From NCBI GenBank assembly GCA_011049795.1, contig DRHD01000045.1:1-46971 (forward strand): DNA of 46,971 nucleotides, in the 5' to 3' direction. Below are positions 25,226 to 34,168 of the stretch, in pieces (position 1 is the first letter of the stretch; each line of letters begins with the position of its first letter). The notes below the pieces were generated by a model, which was given only the letters and a program-made list of their open reading frames with translations, did not search any database and was not told the origin of the DNA. The position numbers were made by a program, and so were the translations under genes. The stretch comes from Porticoccus sp. GTDB lineage: Bacteria > Pseudomonadota > Gammaproteobacteria > Pseudomonadales > Porticoccaceae.

Positions 25226-26530
25226 TTAAAGATTCTTACAGTAAATTTGAGAATTTCTTTGGAGGTTGTAAAGCGACTGACGCTTTTTTGGCAAGTCATC
25301 CAAGGTGGCGTCGACAAAGCCTTTTTCTTTGAACCAGTGACCCGCCTGTACCGTCAGTACGAATAACTGCTTGATTCCCTGCTGGGTTGCCAGCGTTTCA
25401 ATGTGATCGAGCAAGTGGCTGGCAAAACCCTGATTAAGGAAATCCGGATGCGTGACCACACAGGCTAATTCTGCGGCGTTATCGCCATTGAATGGATAAA
25501 GTGCGGCGCAGCCCACCAGCATACCTTCGGCATGCAGCATGACAGAAAACCGGTAAATCTCGGTTTCCAATAGCTCCCGAGAACGTTTGACCAGCACACC
25601 TTTTTCTTCCAGGGGTTCAAGCAGTTCCAGCAGGCCGCCCACATCATCGATGGTTGCCTGCCGAACGACTTCCTTGCCATTCTTCAAGACCAGCGTCCCT
25701 CTCCCATCTCGAGAAAAGAGCTCTGCCAGCAGCGCGCCATTGTCGGCATAGCTGATAATGTGGCCTCGGGTTACACCGTTTTCACAGGCTTGATAACAAG
25801 CCATCAGTGCGTGTTGTAGTGCAAGATTGCTGATGAGGTCATCGAGACAACGGGGCACTTCGTTCAGAGAAATCATTTTTAATAGATTCCCGGCATTATC
25901 AGCAATACCTTCGCTGGCGCTGAACATAATCAGCTTTTCAGCCCCAATGCTAACCGCGGCCTGAGTGGCGATGTCTTCATAGTTCAGGTTGAATGCTTCG
26001 CCTGTGGGTGAATAGCCAATGGGCGAGAGCAGCACAATAGCGCCATCTTCAAGTTGCCGGTGAATACCTTTTTGATCGATGCGCCGGACTTCGCCAGTGT
26101 GGTGAAAGTCGATACCCTCTCTGACCCCCAGCGGTTTTGCGGTGATCAGATTACCGCCGACCACCTGAATACGGGAGCCGTGCATGGGTGAATTCGCTGC
26201 ACCGGTTGAAAGTTGTGCTTCGATATTAATTCGGGTGCTGCCCACGGCATCTTTTACGCAATCCATCGTGGCGCTATCGGTGATCCGGGTATTTTGGTCG
26301 AATTGTGCGGTGATGGCGCAGCTTTCCAGCCGCTCATTGATCTGTTGGCGGGCACCGTGAACCAAAACCAGTTTAATGCCCAGGCTGTGTAGCAGAGCGA
26401 TATCGTGAACAATGTTGGTAAAGTTGGCATGGGCAATCGCCTCGCCACTGAGGGCAAGGACAAAGGTTTCCCCCCTGTGTGTATTGATATAGGGGGATGT
26501 CTCACGAAGGAACTTAACGTAGTCAGTCAC
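25226..26530 (-). CDS. argA: N-acetylglutamate synthase
   Basis: A 434-residue enzyme that acetylates glutamate with acetyl-CoA, the first step of arginine synthesis. The N-terminal two thirds is an amino-acid-kinase-like regulatory domain (VLALSGEAIAHANF, LVLVHGARQQINERL at about 56-70, then LLSPIGYSPTGEAFNLN). The C-terminal third, from about residue 285, is a GNAT acetyltransferase (VTHPDFLNQGFASHLLDHIE). Length and order match the bacterial two-domain ArgA, which is usually inhibited by arginine. The GTG start has AGG eight bases upstream. argE lies 30 bases upstream, giving a two-gene arginine unit. Confidence 0.95.
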   Translation of the reverse strand: MTDYVKFLRETSPYINTHRGETFVLALSGEAIAHANFTNIVHDIALLHSLGIKLVLVHGARQQINERLESCAITAQFDQNTRITDSATMDCVKDAVGSTRINIEAQLSTGAANSPMHGSRIQVVGGNLITAKPLGVREGIDFHHTGEVRRIDQKGIHRQLEDGAIVLLSPIGYSPTGEAFNLNYEDIATQAAVSIGAEKLIMFSASEGIADNAGNLLKMISLNEVPRCLDDLISNLALQHALMACYQACENGVTRGHIISYADNGALLAELFSRDGRGTLVLKNGKEVVRQATIDDVGGLLELLEPLEEKGVLVKRSRELLETEIYRFSVMLHAEGMLVGCAALYPFNGDNAAELACVVTHPDFLNQGFASHLLDHIETLATQQGIKQLFVLTVQAGHWFKEKGFVDATLDDLPKKRQSLYNLQRNSQIYCKNL

Positions 26531-26560
26531 AGTATGTACCTGATTTTTATTAGGAAAACA

Positions 26561-27688
26561 TTATAAACAACAGCGGCCAATAAGTTGAGTTAAAAAATCA
26601 ATGGTTGGTTGGATGCGATTTAGGGCCAAGTATTCATCCGGTTGGTGTGCCTGGTCAATGTTGCCGGGACCAAGTACTACCACATCCATACCCAGTTGGT
26701 GTAGATACGGTGCCTCCGTGGCAAAGGACACTGATTCACTGGTGTGGTTCGTCAGTGACTCGCAGAGCGTGACCATGGCCGAGTCCGGGTCTGCGGAATA
26801 GGCGGGGATATGGTAGTGGTCAATGGAAATAGACACTTGATCCTGTTGCTCGAAGGGCAGAATGCGCTCCCGGATAGTCTTTTGTAATGCATCCATATCC
26901 ATCCCGGGCAGCGGGCGAATTTCAAAGCCCAGTTCACACTGGCCGCAAATCCGGTTCGGGTTGTTACCGCCGTGAATACAGCCCAGATTCATGGTGGGGT
27001 AATCAACCCTGAATAACGGATTGTGATGGTTGTCTCTCAGCTCATTGCGGAGTGTCAGTAATTCACCCAACACTTTGTGCATGGTCTCCATGGCATTAAT
27101 GCCCAGAGAGGGATCGCTGGAGTGACCGGATCGTCCTTCAATAACGAGTTTCTCAACCATGATTCCCTTATGCATATTGACGGGCTTCATGCCGGTGGGT
27201 TCGCCTATCAAGGCATAGCGTGCCTTGGGCTTTCCTGCATCTGCCAGAGCTTGAGCACCCATCATCGAAGATTCTTCATCTGCGGTGGCGAGAATAATCA
27301 GGGGTTGTTGCAGTGGTTGGTTGAGAAATGGCTTAGCCGCCTCGATCGCCAAGGGGAAAAACCCTTTCATATCGCAGGTGCCTAACCCGTAGAGGAGCTG
27401 ATCTTTCTCAATTAACTCAAACGGGTTGTTGTTCCATAGCTTTTCATCACAGGGAACGGTGTCGGTATGCCCTGCCAATACCAGTCCACCGGGGCCGGTT
27501 CCGAGGGTTGCGATCAGGTTGGCTTTTCGTGGGTCGGCAAGGGGCATGATTTCAGTGGTGAACCCCAGGTCATTTAGCCAGCCTGCGAGAAGCTCAATCA
27601 CCTCGCGATTGCCTTGATCCAGTGTTGGATTGACGCTACTGATGGAATTACTGGCAATGAGCCTTTGGAGCATAGGGAGAAATTGCAT
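26561..27688 (-). CDS. argE: Acetylornithine deacetylase
   Basis: A 375-residue M20-family metallohydrolase that releases ornithine from N-acetylornithine. Metal and catalytic motifs are clear: LAGHTDTVP with the first His/Asp ligands, LYGLGTCDMKG, and ATADEESSMMG with the catalytic Glu pair. The dimerisation insert holds EGRSGHSSDPSLGIN. The start at ATG 27688 is chosen because MQFLPMLQRLIASNSIS aligns with the usual N-terminus; the frame extends further upstream without family similarity. No good ribosome-binding site is visible. The 165 bases between this start and the DUF6316-like gene hold no gene I can support. Confidence 0.95.
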   Translation of the reverse strand: MQFLPMLQRLIASNSISSVNPTLDQGNREVIELLAGWLNDLGFTTEIMPLADPRKANLIATLGTGPGGLVLAGHTDTVPCDEKLWNNNPFELIEKDQLLYGLGTCDMKGFFPLAIEAAKPFLNQPLQQPLIILATADEESSMMGAQALADAGKPKARYALIGEPTGMKPVNMHKGIMVEKLVIEGRSGHSSDPSLGINAMETMHKVLGELLTLRNELRDNHHNPLFRVDYPTMNLGCIHGGNNPNRICGQCELGFEIRPLPGMDMDALQKTIRERILPFEQQDQVSISIDHYHIPAYSADPDSAMVTLCESLTNHTSESVSFATEAPYLHQLGMDVVVLGPGNIDQAHQPDEYLALNRIQPTIDFLTQLIGRCCL

Positions 27689-27853
27689 ATTTTGAGTGTA
27701 CGGTGCGTGGGTAAAAATGCAATTAGTAGAAGTAATGCTGGAGGGGGTAATGAGATTGTCAGGGGCAGCTAACATCCTATTCGTAGAGACATTTCAGCGA
27801 GGTTATTCTAGGTTAGGTATTCCAGTGGAGAGATACTGGTATTCAGTTGCAGG

Positions 27854-28090
27854 CTACCTAGCTGAAAAGGCCTTGAAGAGATATTGATTTGACAAGGAGC
27901 TAACCGGTGACCGGCCTGCAAGAATATCTTTGGCATAGGCATTGGCAGCCTTCTGAGCTTGTTCCTTGGTTTCAAACGGACCCATAGGCCTTTGTTCCTC
28001 TCGAATCTCAACAAACCATTTTCCATTCACACACTCGAAACGCTCTGATCTAAAATGAACGCACTCTTTTTCACCCTGTCGGACTGACAT
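27854..28090 (-). CDS. Small DUF6316-like protein
   Basis: A 78-residue protein starting MSVRQGEKE. It contains a compact beta-rich region (VHFRSERFECVNGKWFVEIR) and a GPFETKEQAQKAANAYAKDI helix, the pattern of a small family in Pseudomonas relatives that I recall as DUF6316. It has no signal peptide and no known function. I start at ATG 28090 because GGAGGA on the minus strand (28098-28103) is seven bases upstream; longer in-frame starts to 28129 exist. The family name is from memory, so the assignment is tentative, but the ribosome-binding site and composition make it a credible gene. Confidence 0.7.
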   Translation of the reverse strand: MSVRQGEKECVHFRSERFECVNGKWFVEIREEQRPMGPFETKEQAQKAANAYAKDILAGRSPVSSLSNQYLFKAFSAR

Positions 28091-28097
28091 AACGATA

Positions 28098-28103
28098 TCC
28101 TCC
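28098..28103 (-). promoter_or_regulatory. Shine-Dalgarno fixing the DUF6316-like start
   Basis: TCCTCC on the plus strand reads GGAGGA on the minus strand, seven bases before ATG 28090, and favours it over the upstream in-frame ATGs. Confidence 0.7.
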
Positions 28104-28271
28104 ATATGAATCCATAATTTAGAGCCCACACTATTAGGCTAGTACATATTTTGTGCAGGAGAAGGCCATTTGTCGGAAAACTGAGCATGACGTTATTTCA
28201 ATAGTTTGATGTGGATACTGATGTAATGGATTGGTTTGTGAAAAATATAAGGTGTAGATGTTGGCTGGTCA

Positions 28272-28300
28272 TTGTCGCTACAATCCAGTGCAGGTATAAC
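28272..28300 (+). promoter_or_regulatory. Candidate sigma70 promoter for the PilB/GspE-type ATPase gene
   Basis: TTGTCG (28272-28277) and TATAAC (28295-28300) are separated by exactly 17 bases, with 4/6 and 5/6 consensus matches. The -10 box lies 32 bases before the preferred start at 28333. The rest of the 240-base gap upstream shows nothing notable. Confidence 0.5.
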
Positions 28301-28332
28301 AAATAGTTTATTAATCATACTGGGTGGTGATT

Positions 28333-30108
28333 ATGTCCGGGGAAGTGGTAGTAGAGCGTCAACTGGATTTGAGCAATGTGCTCAATGACCTTGTGGCAGA
28401 TGGTCTGCTGGATCGTATGGATGCCAATGGTATTGCCGGTACCCAGCGAAACAGAGAGCAGGCGTTGCTGCACCCATTTGCCTACATTGCTGGGCAGCAC
28501 CCGCAAAACCTCCTCGAACCGGGCAAGCAGCTTACGCTTGAGAGGTTGACCACTTGGTTGGCAGATAAGAGTGGTCTTGAGGTGGCCCACATTGATCCGT
28601 TGAGTATTAATGTAACGGCCATCACGGATGTGATGTCATTCCAGTTTGCCCGTCGTCACAATATTCTTTGTATTGATGCTGAGGGTGATGAGTTGGTCAT
28701 TGTTACCACCCAACCATTCATGACCTCCTGGATTGCAGACCTCAAGCAGACCACTCGTAAGCAAATACGCCGAGTGGTAGCGAATCCTCTGGATGTGGCC
28801 AAGTACACCGTTGAATTTTATTCGTTGGCCAAATCTGTCTTTGGTGCAAAGGGACAGACAGGTGAAAGTCGGGCGGGGGTCTCCAACTTTGAGCAGCTTT
28901 TACAGATAGGCTCTCTGAAAGACCCGGATGCCCAAGATCAGCACATCATCAATATTGTGGACTGGCTGTTGCAGTATGCCTTTGACCAGAGAGCCAGTGA
29001 TATTCATCTTGAGCCACGTCGAGAGAAAGGCAAAATTCGTTTTCGTATCGATGGGATATTGCATCAGGTTTATGAGTTGCCTGATCAGGTGATGACGGCC
29101 GTGACCAGTCGTCTGAAAATTCTTGGGCGCATGAACGTGGCGGAAAAACGCAGGCCGCAGGATGGTCGGGTGAAGACGGTCACCCCGGAAGGCAATGAAG
29201 TGGAGTTGCGGTTATCAACGCTGCCCACCGCCTTTGGTGAAAAATTGGTGATGCGTATTTTTGACCCTGATGTATTGCTGCGCAGCTTTGCTGATTTGGG
29301 GTTGAGCGGCGATGACCTGAAACACTGGGAGGAAATGACCGGGCGTCCCCACGGTATTGTTCTTATCACCGGCCCTACGGGGTCGGGTAAAACCACAACG
29401 CTCTATTCCACACTCAAACGGCTTGCCACAGAAGACGTCAATGTCAGTACCGTTGAGGATCCCATTGAGATGGTGGAACCCAGCTTTAATCAGAGTCAGG
29501 TACAGCCAAAAATTGATTTTGACTTTGCTGCCGGTATTCGCACTCTAATGCGTCAAGACCCGGATATTATTATGGTGGGTGAGATTCGTGATCTGGAAAC
29601 GGCAGAAATGGCGATCCAGGCGGCACTTACGGGGCACTTGGTGTTGTCCTCTCTACACACTAACGATGCGCCTTCTGCGATTACCCGGTTGCTTGACCTC
29701 GGTGTCCCTGCGCATCTGATTAAAGTGACCCTCAATGGTGTGATGGCTCAGCGGTTAGTACGCACACTTTGTCCCCACTGCAAGGAGCCTGTGCCCACGG
29801 AGAAAGGTGCCTGGGATTCTTTGGTGCGGCCATGGAAGGTTAAGTCCCCCGAACAGTTATACCGGCCGGTTGGCTGTTTGGAATGTCGAAATACGGGTTA
29901 TCTGGGTAGGCAGGGGCTTTATGAAATATTGCCTATTACTGAGTCTGTCAGACCGTTGATTAGTGCCGACGCTGATATTTCAGCGCTTCGTATCCAGGCC
30001 ATGAAAGAGGGGATGCGAACGCTTCGGCTCAGTGGCGCGCAGAAGGTGGGCGCTGGATTAACCTCGGTAGAAGAGGTGATGAGGGTTGCGCCTGAGACAG
30101 GGAAATAG
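28333..30108 (+). CDS. PilB/GspE-family type II/IV secretion ATPase
   Basis: A 591-residue hexameric-type traffic ATPase. The N-terminal T2SSE-like domain (about 60-185) is followed by the ATPase core with Walker A GPTGSGKTTTLYSTL (Lys353), an Asp box TVEDPIE, a His box LSSLHTNDAPSAITRL, and Walker B IIMVGEIRDLETAE. A zinc-binding tetracysteine (CPHC and CLEC) lies near the C-terminus. All catalytic motifs are intact, so it should power assembly or secretion of a pilus-like fibre, but no pilin, inner-membrane platform or secretin gene lies nearby. I start at ATG 28333; a GTG at 28324 is also in frame. Confidence 0.92.
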   Translation: MSGEVVVERQLDLSNVLNDLVADGLLDRMDANGIAGTQRNREQALLHPFAYIAGQHPQNLLEPGKQLTLERLTTWLADKSGLEVAHIDPLSINVTAITDVMSFQFARRHNILCIDAEGDELVIVTTQPFMTSWIADLKQTTRKQIRRVVANPLDVAKYTVEFYSLAKSVFGAKGQTGESRAGVSNFEQLLQIGSLKDPDAQDQHIINIVDWLLQYAFDQRASDIHLEPRREKGKIRFRIDGILHQVYELPDQVMTAVTSRLKILGRMNVAEKRRPQDGRVKTVTPEGNEVELRLSTLPTAFGEKLVMRIFDPDVLLRSFADLGLSGDDLKHWEEMTGRPHGIVLITGPTGSGKTTTLYSTLKRLATEDVNVSTVEDPIEMVEPSFNQSQVQPKIDFDFAAGIRTLMRQDPDIIMVGEIRDLETAEMAIQAALTGHLVLSSLHTNDAPSAITRLLDLGVPAHLIKVTLNGVMAQRLVRTLCPHCKEPVPTEKGAWDSLVRPWKVKSPEQLYRPVGCLECRNTGYLGRQGLYEILPITESVRPLISADADISALRIQAMKEGMRTLRLSGAQKVGAGLTSVEEVMRVAPETGK

Positions 30109-30140
30109 ATAGTCAGGGAAATAAATAGTCAGGAAAATAA
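30109..30140 (+). repeat. 16-bp tandem repeat between the ATPase gene and glnE
   Basis: ATAGTCAGGGAAATAA (30109-30124) and ATAGTCAGGAAAATAA (30125-30140) are adjacent copies with one mismatch. A third, weaker copy (12 of 16 matches) forms the last codons of the ATPase gene at 30093-30108, so the array seems to have grown from that 3' end. Confidence 0.85.
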
Positions 30141-30155
30141 ATATTAGGGGCCTCG

Positions 30156-33146
30156 GTGCCAGCCTTTCGAATACTAGGATGCTCCCGTGAATCAACAGCC
30201 AGTGATCGACAAGCAGTGAGCCAGCAACCAGTGAATCGACAACCATTACCCCCCGCGCTGAAAGAGCAGTGGCTCTTGCATCAGGAGCATTTCAATCACC
30301 GTGCGTCCCCCGACCTGGTTGAGTGGTTGGATCATGCGCTGAACACAAGTGCTGAAAGTGGTGACTCCTTTGCCGATGAGCTGGCGCTGGTGTGGAGTTG
30401 CAGTGAGTTTGTGGCCTCGACCTGTAGTACCAATGCTGAAATGTTTAGGGCGTTGGTGGAGTCTGGCGACTTGGCCACAAGTTATACCTCTGAGGTGATG
30501 CAAGACCGGCTGACAGCTATTCTTGTGGACGTTGATACAGAGGAAGGTCTGGCGCAGCAGCTTCGTCGATTTCGCAATCGAGAAATGGTGCGCATAGTCT
30601 GGCGAGATTTTACCCATACCGCCCATCTTGAAGAGACAACGACAGACATGACCTGGCTTGCGGAAGCTTGTCTGCAATGTACGCTGGATTTTCTCTACCC
30701 TCAGGCCTGTGAGGCTTGGGGTACACCGGTAAATTCTCTGGGCGAGCCTCAACACATGGTTGTGTTAGGTATGGGGAAAATGGGTGCTTGGGAGCTTAAT
30801 GTCTCCTCTGATATTGATTTGATTTTTGCCTACCCGGAGAGTGGTGAGACTCGGGGTGGACGCCGTAGCCTCAGCAATCAGGAGTTCTTCATTCGGTTAG
30901 GGCAGAAGTTGATTAAGGCCCTTGATGCTCGCACGGCTGATGGGTTTGTGTTCCGGGTCGATATGAGGTTGCGTCCCTACGGCCAGAGTGGTGCGCTGGT
31001 ACTGAATTTTGATGCCATGGAGGAGTACTACCAGACACAGGGTCGGGGTTGGGAGCGTTATGCCATGATCAAAGCCCGAGTCGTGGCAGGTGATCATCAG
31101 GCCGGCGCCGAGCTAATGGCGATGTTGCGGCCATTCACCTATCGAAAATATATCGACTTTAGTGCCATCGAATCGTTGAGAGACATGAAGACGTTGATTA
31201 ACCGTGAGGTGCAGCGCAAGGGGATGTCCGGGGATGTGAAGCGCGGTGCCGGTGGGATTCGGGAGGTTGAGTTTGTGGCTCAGACCTTCCAAATTATCCG
31301 CGGTGGTCGCGATACACGCTTTCAGACCACAGCACTGAAAGATGTACTTGCACTGCTGGGCTCTGAAGAGATGCTACCTGCTGACGATGCGGTCGCGCTC
31401 TACCAGAGCTATACCTTTTTGCGTGACGTGGAGCATGCTCTGCAAGGTTGGCAGGATAAGCAAACTCAGATGTTGCCTGAAGGTGAGCTGGAGCAGCTTC
31501 GGTTGGCATACCTTATGGGTTTTGATGCGTGGCCTGAGTTTCTCACCGTTCTTGATGGTCATCGGGCGCTGGTGCGCCAGTTATTTGAGGAGGTTGTTGC
31601 TGATGAACGCCGGGAGGACGCTGCTGAGGATGTCGGTGAAGAGCACCAGTTAGCCGTTCAGGTTTGGCAAGATCACACGATTGAAGACGCGATGTCTCAG
31701 CAGCTTGAGGTGCTTGGTTATAAAGATATTGAGCAAGCTGCCGGGTTTATCAATACGCTTAAGGAGAGTCGATCAGTCCTGGCCATGGCGGCGGATACCC
31801 GTGGCCGTCTTGATAGCTTGATGCCCGTGTTAATTGTCGCCTGCACATTGGTTGATAATGCCGCCGAGGCTTTGGGGCGAGTGTTAAAGCTGGTGGAGGC
31901 GGTTGCCCGCCGGAGTGCCTATCTGGTGCTACTGAAAGAAAATCCCGTTGCACTGCAGAGCATGATTAAGCTCTGTGCGGCCAGCCCCTGGATTGCAGAG
32001 CAGCTCTGTCGATACCCCGCATTGCTTGATGAGTTGCTCGACAGTCGAACGCTGTATTCTTTGCCAAATCGACATGAGCTGGAAGATGAACTTCGCCAGC
32101 AGTTATTGCGTGTGCCAGGTGATGACCTGGAAGCTCAAATGGAGGTGTTGCGTTACTTTCAACGCTCCCACAGCCTGCATGTGGCGGCTTGTGAGGTGGA
32201 GGAAATACTGCCGTTGATGAAGGTCAGTGATTATCTGACCTGGTTGGCGGAGGCGATATTAAGTCATGTGTTGGAGATAGCCTGGGATCAAATGGTCGAT
32301 CGTTATGGGCATCCCGCTAGTGATAATGGTGAAGAGCCCGGTTTTTTAATTGTGGGGTACGGCAAGCTCGGTGGTATTGAGCTGGGCCATAGTTCTGATC
32401 TTGATCTGGTGTTCCTCCACGATGCCAACCCGAACAAGTCAACGGATGGTGATCGCAGTATCGACAACGCCACGTTCTTCATGCGTTTGGGGCAGCGCAT
32501 TATTCATATCATAACGACGCAGATGAGCTCAGGTAATCTCTATGAAGTGGATATGCGCCTGAGGCCTTCGGGGAATTCTGGCATGTTGGTTTCATCCCTT
32601 GTGGGGTTTGAAAAATATGAGCTGCAAGATGCGTGGACTTGGGAGCATCAGGCGTTGGTTCGAGCGCGACCCGTTGCCGGCATAAACAGATTGTCGAAAG
32701 CTTTTGCCGAGACCCGCCATCGAGTACTCAGTCAGCAGCGCCAGCCTGAACAGTTAACTGCTGATGTCATAGAGATGCGCAATAAGATGAGGGCGCACTT
32801 GGGTAGCGGTAAAGCTGAGGAGGCTGGGATTTTCAACCTCAAGCAGGATGCCGGAGGTATCGTTGACATCGAATTTATGGTTCAATTTGCGGTCTTGGCT
32901 TGGTCCCATGAAATTCCTGATTTAACCCGCTGGAGCGATAATATTCGCATCCTCGAATGTTTAGAGGAGGCGGGGGTTATATCATCTGAAGATGCAGAAT
33001 TTCTGACGAGAGCCTATAAAAATTATCGCTCCGTTGGCCATCGACTACAGCTACAGCAGTTGCCAGTTGTTGTTAGTGCCGCAGAGTTTGCTATTGAGCG
33101 GGAGCAGGTCTCAGCAGTTTGGCAGCGATTGCTAGGCAGTAGCTGA
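30156..33146 (+). CDS. glnE: Glutamine synthetase adenylyltransferase/adenylyl-removing enzyme
   Basis: A 996-residue bifunctional enzyme that adds AMP to, and removes it from, glutamine synthetase under PII control. Two nucleotidyltransferase domains are visible. The N-terminal deadenylylase has VLGMGKMGAWELNVSSDIDL with Asp219 and Asp221. The C-terminal adenylyltransferase has IVGYGKLGGIELGHSSDLDL with Asp748 and Asp750. Each is followed by a helical regulatory region containing RLRPYGQSG or RLRPSGNSG. Length is slightly above the usual 946-985. The GTG start at 30156 has AGGGG at 30146-30150. ilvE follows after 41 bases, as in Pseudomonas. Confidence 0.96.
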   Translation: MPAFRILGCSRESTASDRQAVSQQPVNRQPLPPALKEQWLLHQEHFNHRASPDLVEWLDHALNTSAESGDSFADELALVWSCSEFVASTCSTNAEMFRALVESGDLATSYTSEVMQDRLTAILVDVDTEEGLAQQLRRFRNREMVRIVWRDFTHTAHLEETTTDMTWLAEACLQCTLDFLYPQACEAWGTPVNSLGEPQHMVVLGMGKMGAWELNVSSDIDLIFAYPESGETRGGRRSLSNQEFFIRLGQKLIKALDARTADGFVFRVDMRLRPYGQSGALVLNFDAMEEYYQTQGRGWERYAMIKARVVAGDHQAGAELMAMLRPFTYRKYIDFSAIESLRDMKTLINREVQRKGMSGDVKRGAGGIREVEFVAQTFQIIRGGRDTRFQTTALKDVLALLGSEEMLPADDAVALYQSYTFLRDVEHALQGWQDKQTQMLPEGELEQLRLAYLMGFDAWPEFLTVLDGHRALVRQLFEEVVADERREDAAEDVGEEHQLAVQVWQDHTIEDAMSQQLEVLGYKDIEQAAGFINTLKESRSVLAMAADTRGRLDSLMPVLIVACTLVDNAAEALGRVLKLVEAVARRSAYLVLLKENPVALQSMIKLCAASPWIAEQLCRYPALLDELLDSRTLYSLPNRHELEDELRQQLLRVPGDDLEAQMEVLRYFQRSHSLHVAACEVEEILPLMKVSDYLTWLAEAILSHVLEIAWDQMVDRYGHPASDNGEEPGFLIVGYGKLGGIELGHSSDLDLVFLHDANPNKSTDGDRSIDNATFFMRLGQRIIHIITTQMSSGNLYEVDMRLRPSGNSGMLVSSLVGFEKYELQDAWTWEHQALVRARPVAGINRLSKAFAETRHRVLSQQRQPEQLTADVIEMRNKMRAHLGSGKAEEAGIFNLKQDAGGIVDIEFMVQFAVLAWSHEIPDLTRWSDNIRILECLEEAGVISSEDAEFLTRAYKNYRSVGHRLQLQQLPVVVSAAEFAIEREQVSAVWQRLLGSS

Positions 33147-33187
33147 ATATCAGGCCATCCCGCACTTATTATTTTAGGAGACAGTAG

Positions 33188-34138
33188 ATGTCATTTGCCG
33201 ATCGTGATGGTTTCATCTGGTTTGATGGCGAGATGGTGCCCTGGCGCGAAGCGAAAATTCATGTCCTGACCCATACCCTGCATTATGGTATGGGTGTCTT
33301 TGAAGGTGTTCGTGCCTACGAAACACCCGATCAGGGGCCAGCTATTTTCCGGTTGCAAGATCACACGGACAGGCTGTTTGGCTCTGCAAAAATCATGGGG
33401 ATGGATATGCCCTATGGCAAGGAGCAGTTGAACGAAGCCCAGAAACAAGTGGTTCGTGACAATGATTTGCATGAGGCCTATTTGCGGCCCATGGCATTTC
33501 TTGGCTCTGAAGGGATGGGTTTGCGAGCCGATGGGTTGCAGACGCATGTGATTGTCGCCGCTTGGGAGTGGCCCTCTTATATGAGCCCTGAAGCGTTGGA
33601 GCAGGGCATTAAGATTCGTACATCGTCCTTTACTCGCCATCATGTGAATATCTCCATGACCAAGGCAAAGGCCAACGGTAACTACATTAACTCTATGTTG
33701 GCATTACGTGAGGCATTGGATTCCGGTTGTGAGGAAGCGCTACTGCTTGATCCAGAGGGTTATGTTGCTGAAGGTAGTGGTGAAAATGTTTTTATGGTTC
33801 GCGATGGTGTGCTCTACACCCCGGAGCTTACTTCCTGTTTGGATGGTATTACCCGAAAAACGATCATGCAATTGGCCGAACAAGACGGCTATAAGGTGGT
33901 AGAGAAGCGTATTACCCGTGATGAAGTTTATCTGGCAGATGAAGCCTTCTTTACGGGTACAGCGGCAGAAGTATTACCCATCAGAGAGTTGGATGGTCGA
34001 GTCCTGGGCAACGGTAAGCGTGGCCCTATCACTGAGCAGTTGCAGTCTCAGTATTTTGACCTAGTGCGCGGCCTCAGGGCAGAGCACTCAGAGTGGTTGA
34101 CACCTGTTGGGGCAGTAAAGTCTGGTCTCTCCGGATAG
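33188..34138 (+). CDS. ilvE: Branched-chain amino acid aminotransferase
   Basis: A 316-residue PLP enzyme of fold type IV that performs the last step of valine, leucine and isoleucine synthesis and the first of their breakdown. The PLP lysine is Lys161 in KAKANGNYINSMLALREA. Other family landmarks are HTLHYGMGVFEGVRAYET near the N-terminus, EGYVAEGSGENVFMVRDG, and TGTAAEVLPIRELDGR. AGGAGA lies about eight bases before the ATG at 33188. It stands between glnE and waaF, the Pseudomonas order. Its presence contrasts with the broken ilvD in the same window. Confidence 0.97.
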   Translation: MSFADRDGFIWFDGEMVPWREAKIHVLTHTLHYGMGVFEGVRAYETPDQGPAIFRLQDHTDRLFGSAKIMGMDMPYGKEQLNEAQKQVVRDNDLHEAYLRPMAFLGSEGMGLRADGLQTHVIVAAWEWPSYMSPEALEQGIKIRTSSFTRHHVNISMTKAKANGNYINSMLALREALDSGCEEALLLDPEGYVAEGSGENVFMVRDGVLYTPELTSCLDGITRKTIMQLAEQDGYKVVEKRITRDEVYLADEAFFTGTAAEVLPIRELDGRVLGNGKRGPITEQLQSQYFDLVRGLRAEHSEWLTPVGAVKSGLSG

Positions 34139-34158
34139 ACTCTCCGCATGAACTCCCC

Positions 34159-34164
34159 AGGAGG
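34159..34164 (+). promoter_or_regulatory. Shine-Dalgarno fixing the waaF start
   Basis: AGGAGG lies four bases before ATG 34169. The upstream in-frame ATG at 34148 has no comparable site, so 34169 is preferred. Confidence 0.75.
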
Positions 34165-34168
34165 CTTC

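Noticed and set aside
27689..27853. A coding or regulatory element between argE and the DUF6316-like gene, including an ArgR box
   Set aside because: The short frames here have no family likeness or ribosome-binding site, and I could not find a convincing ARG-box palindrome.
30093..30140. Repeat array as a CRISPR or attachment site
   Set aside because: Units are only 16 bases, directly adjacent with no spacers, and no cas, integrase or tRNA gene is near.
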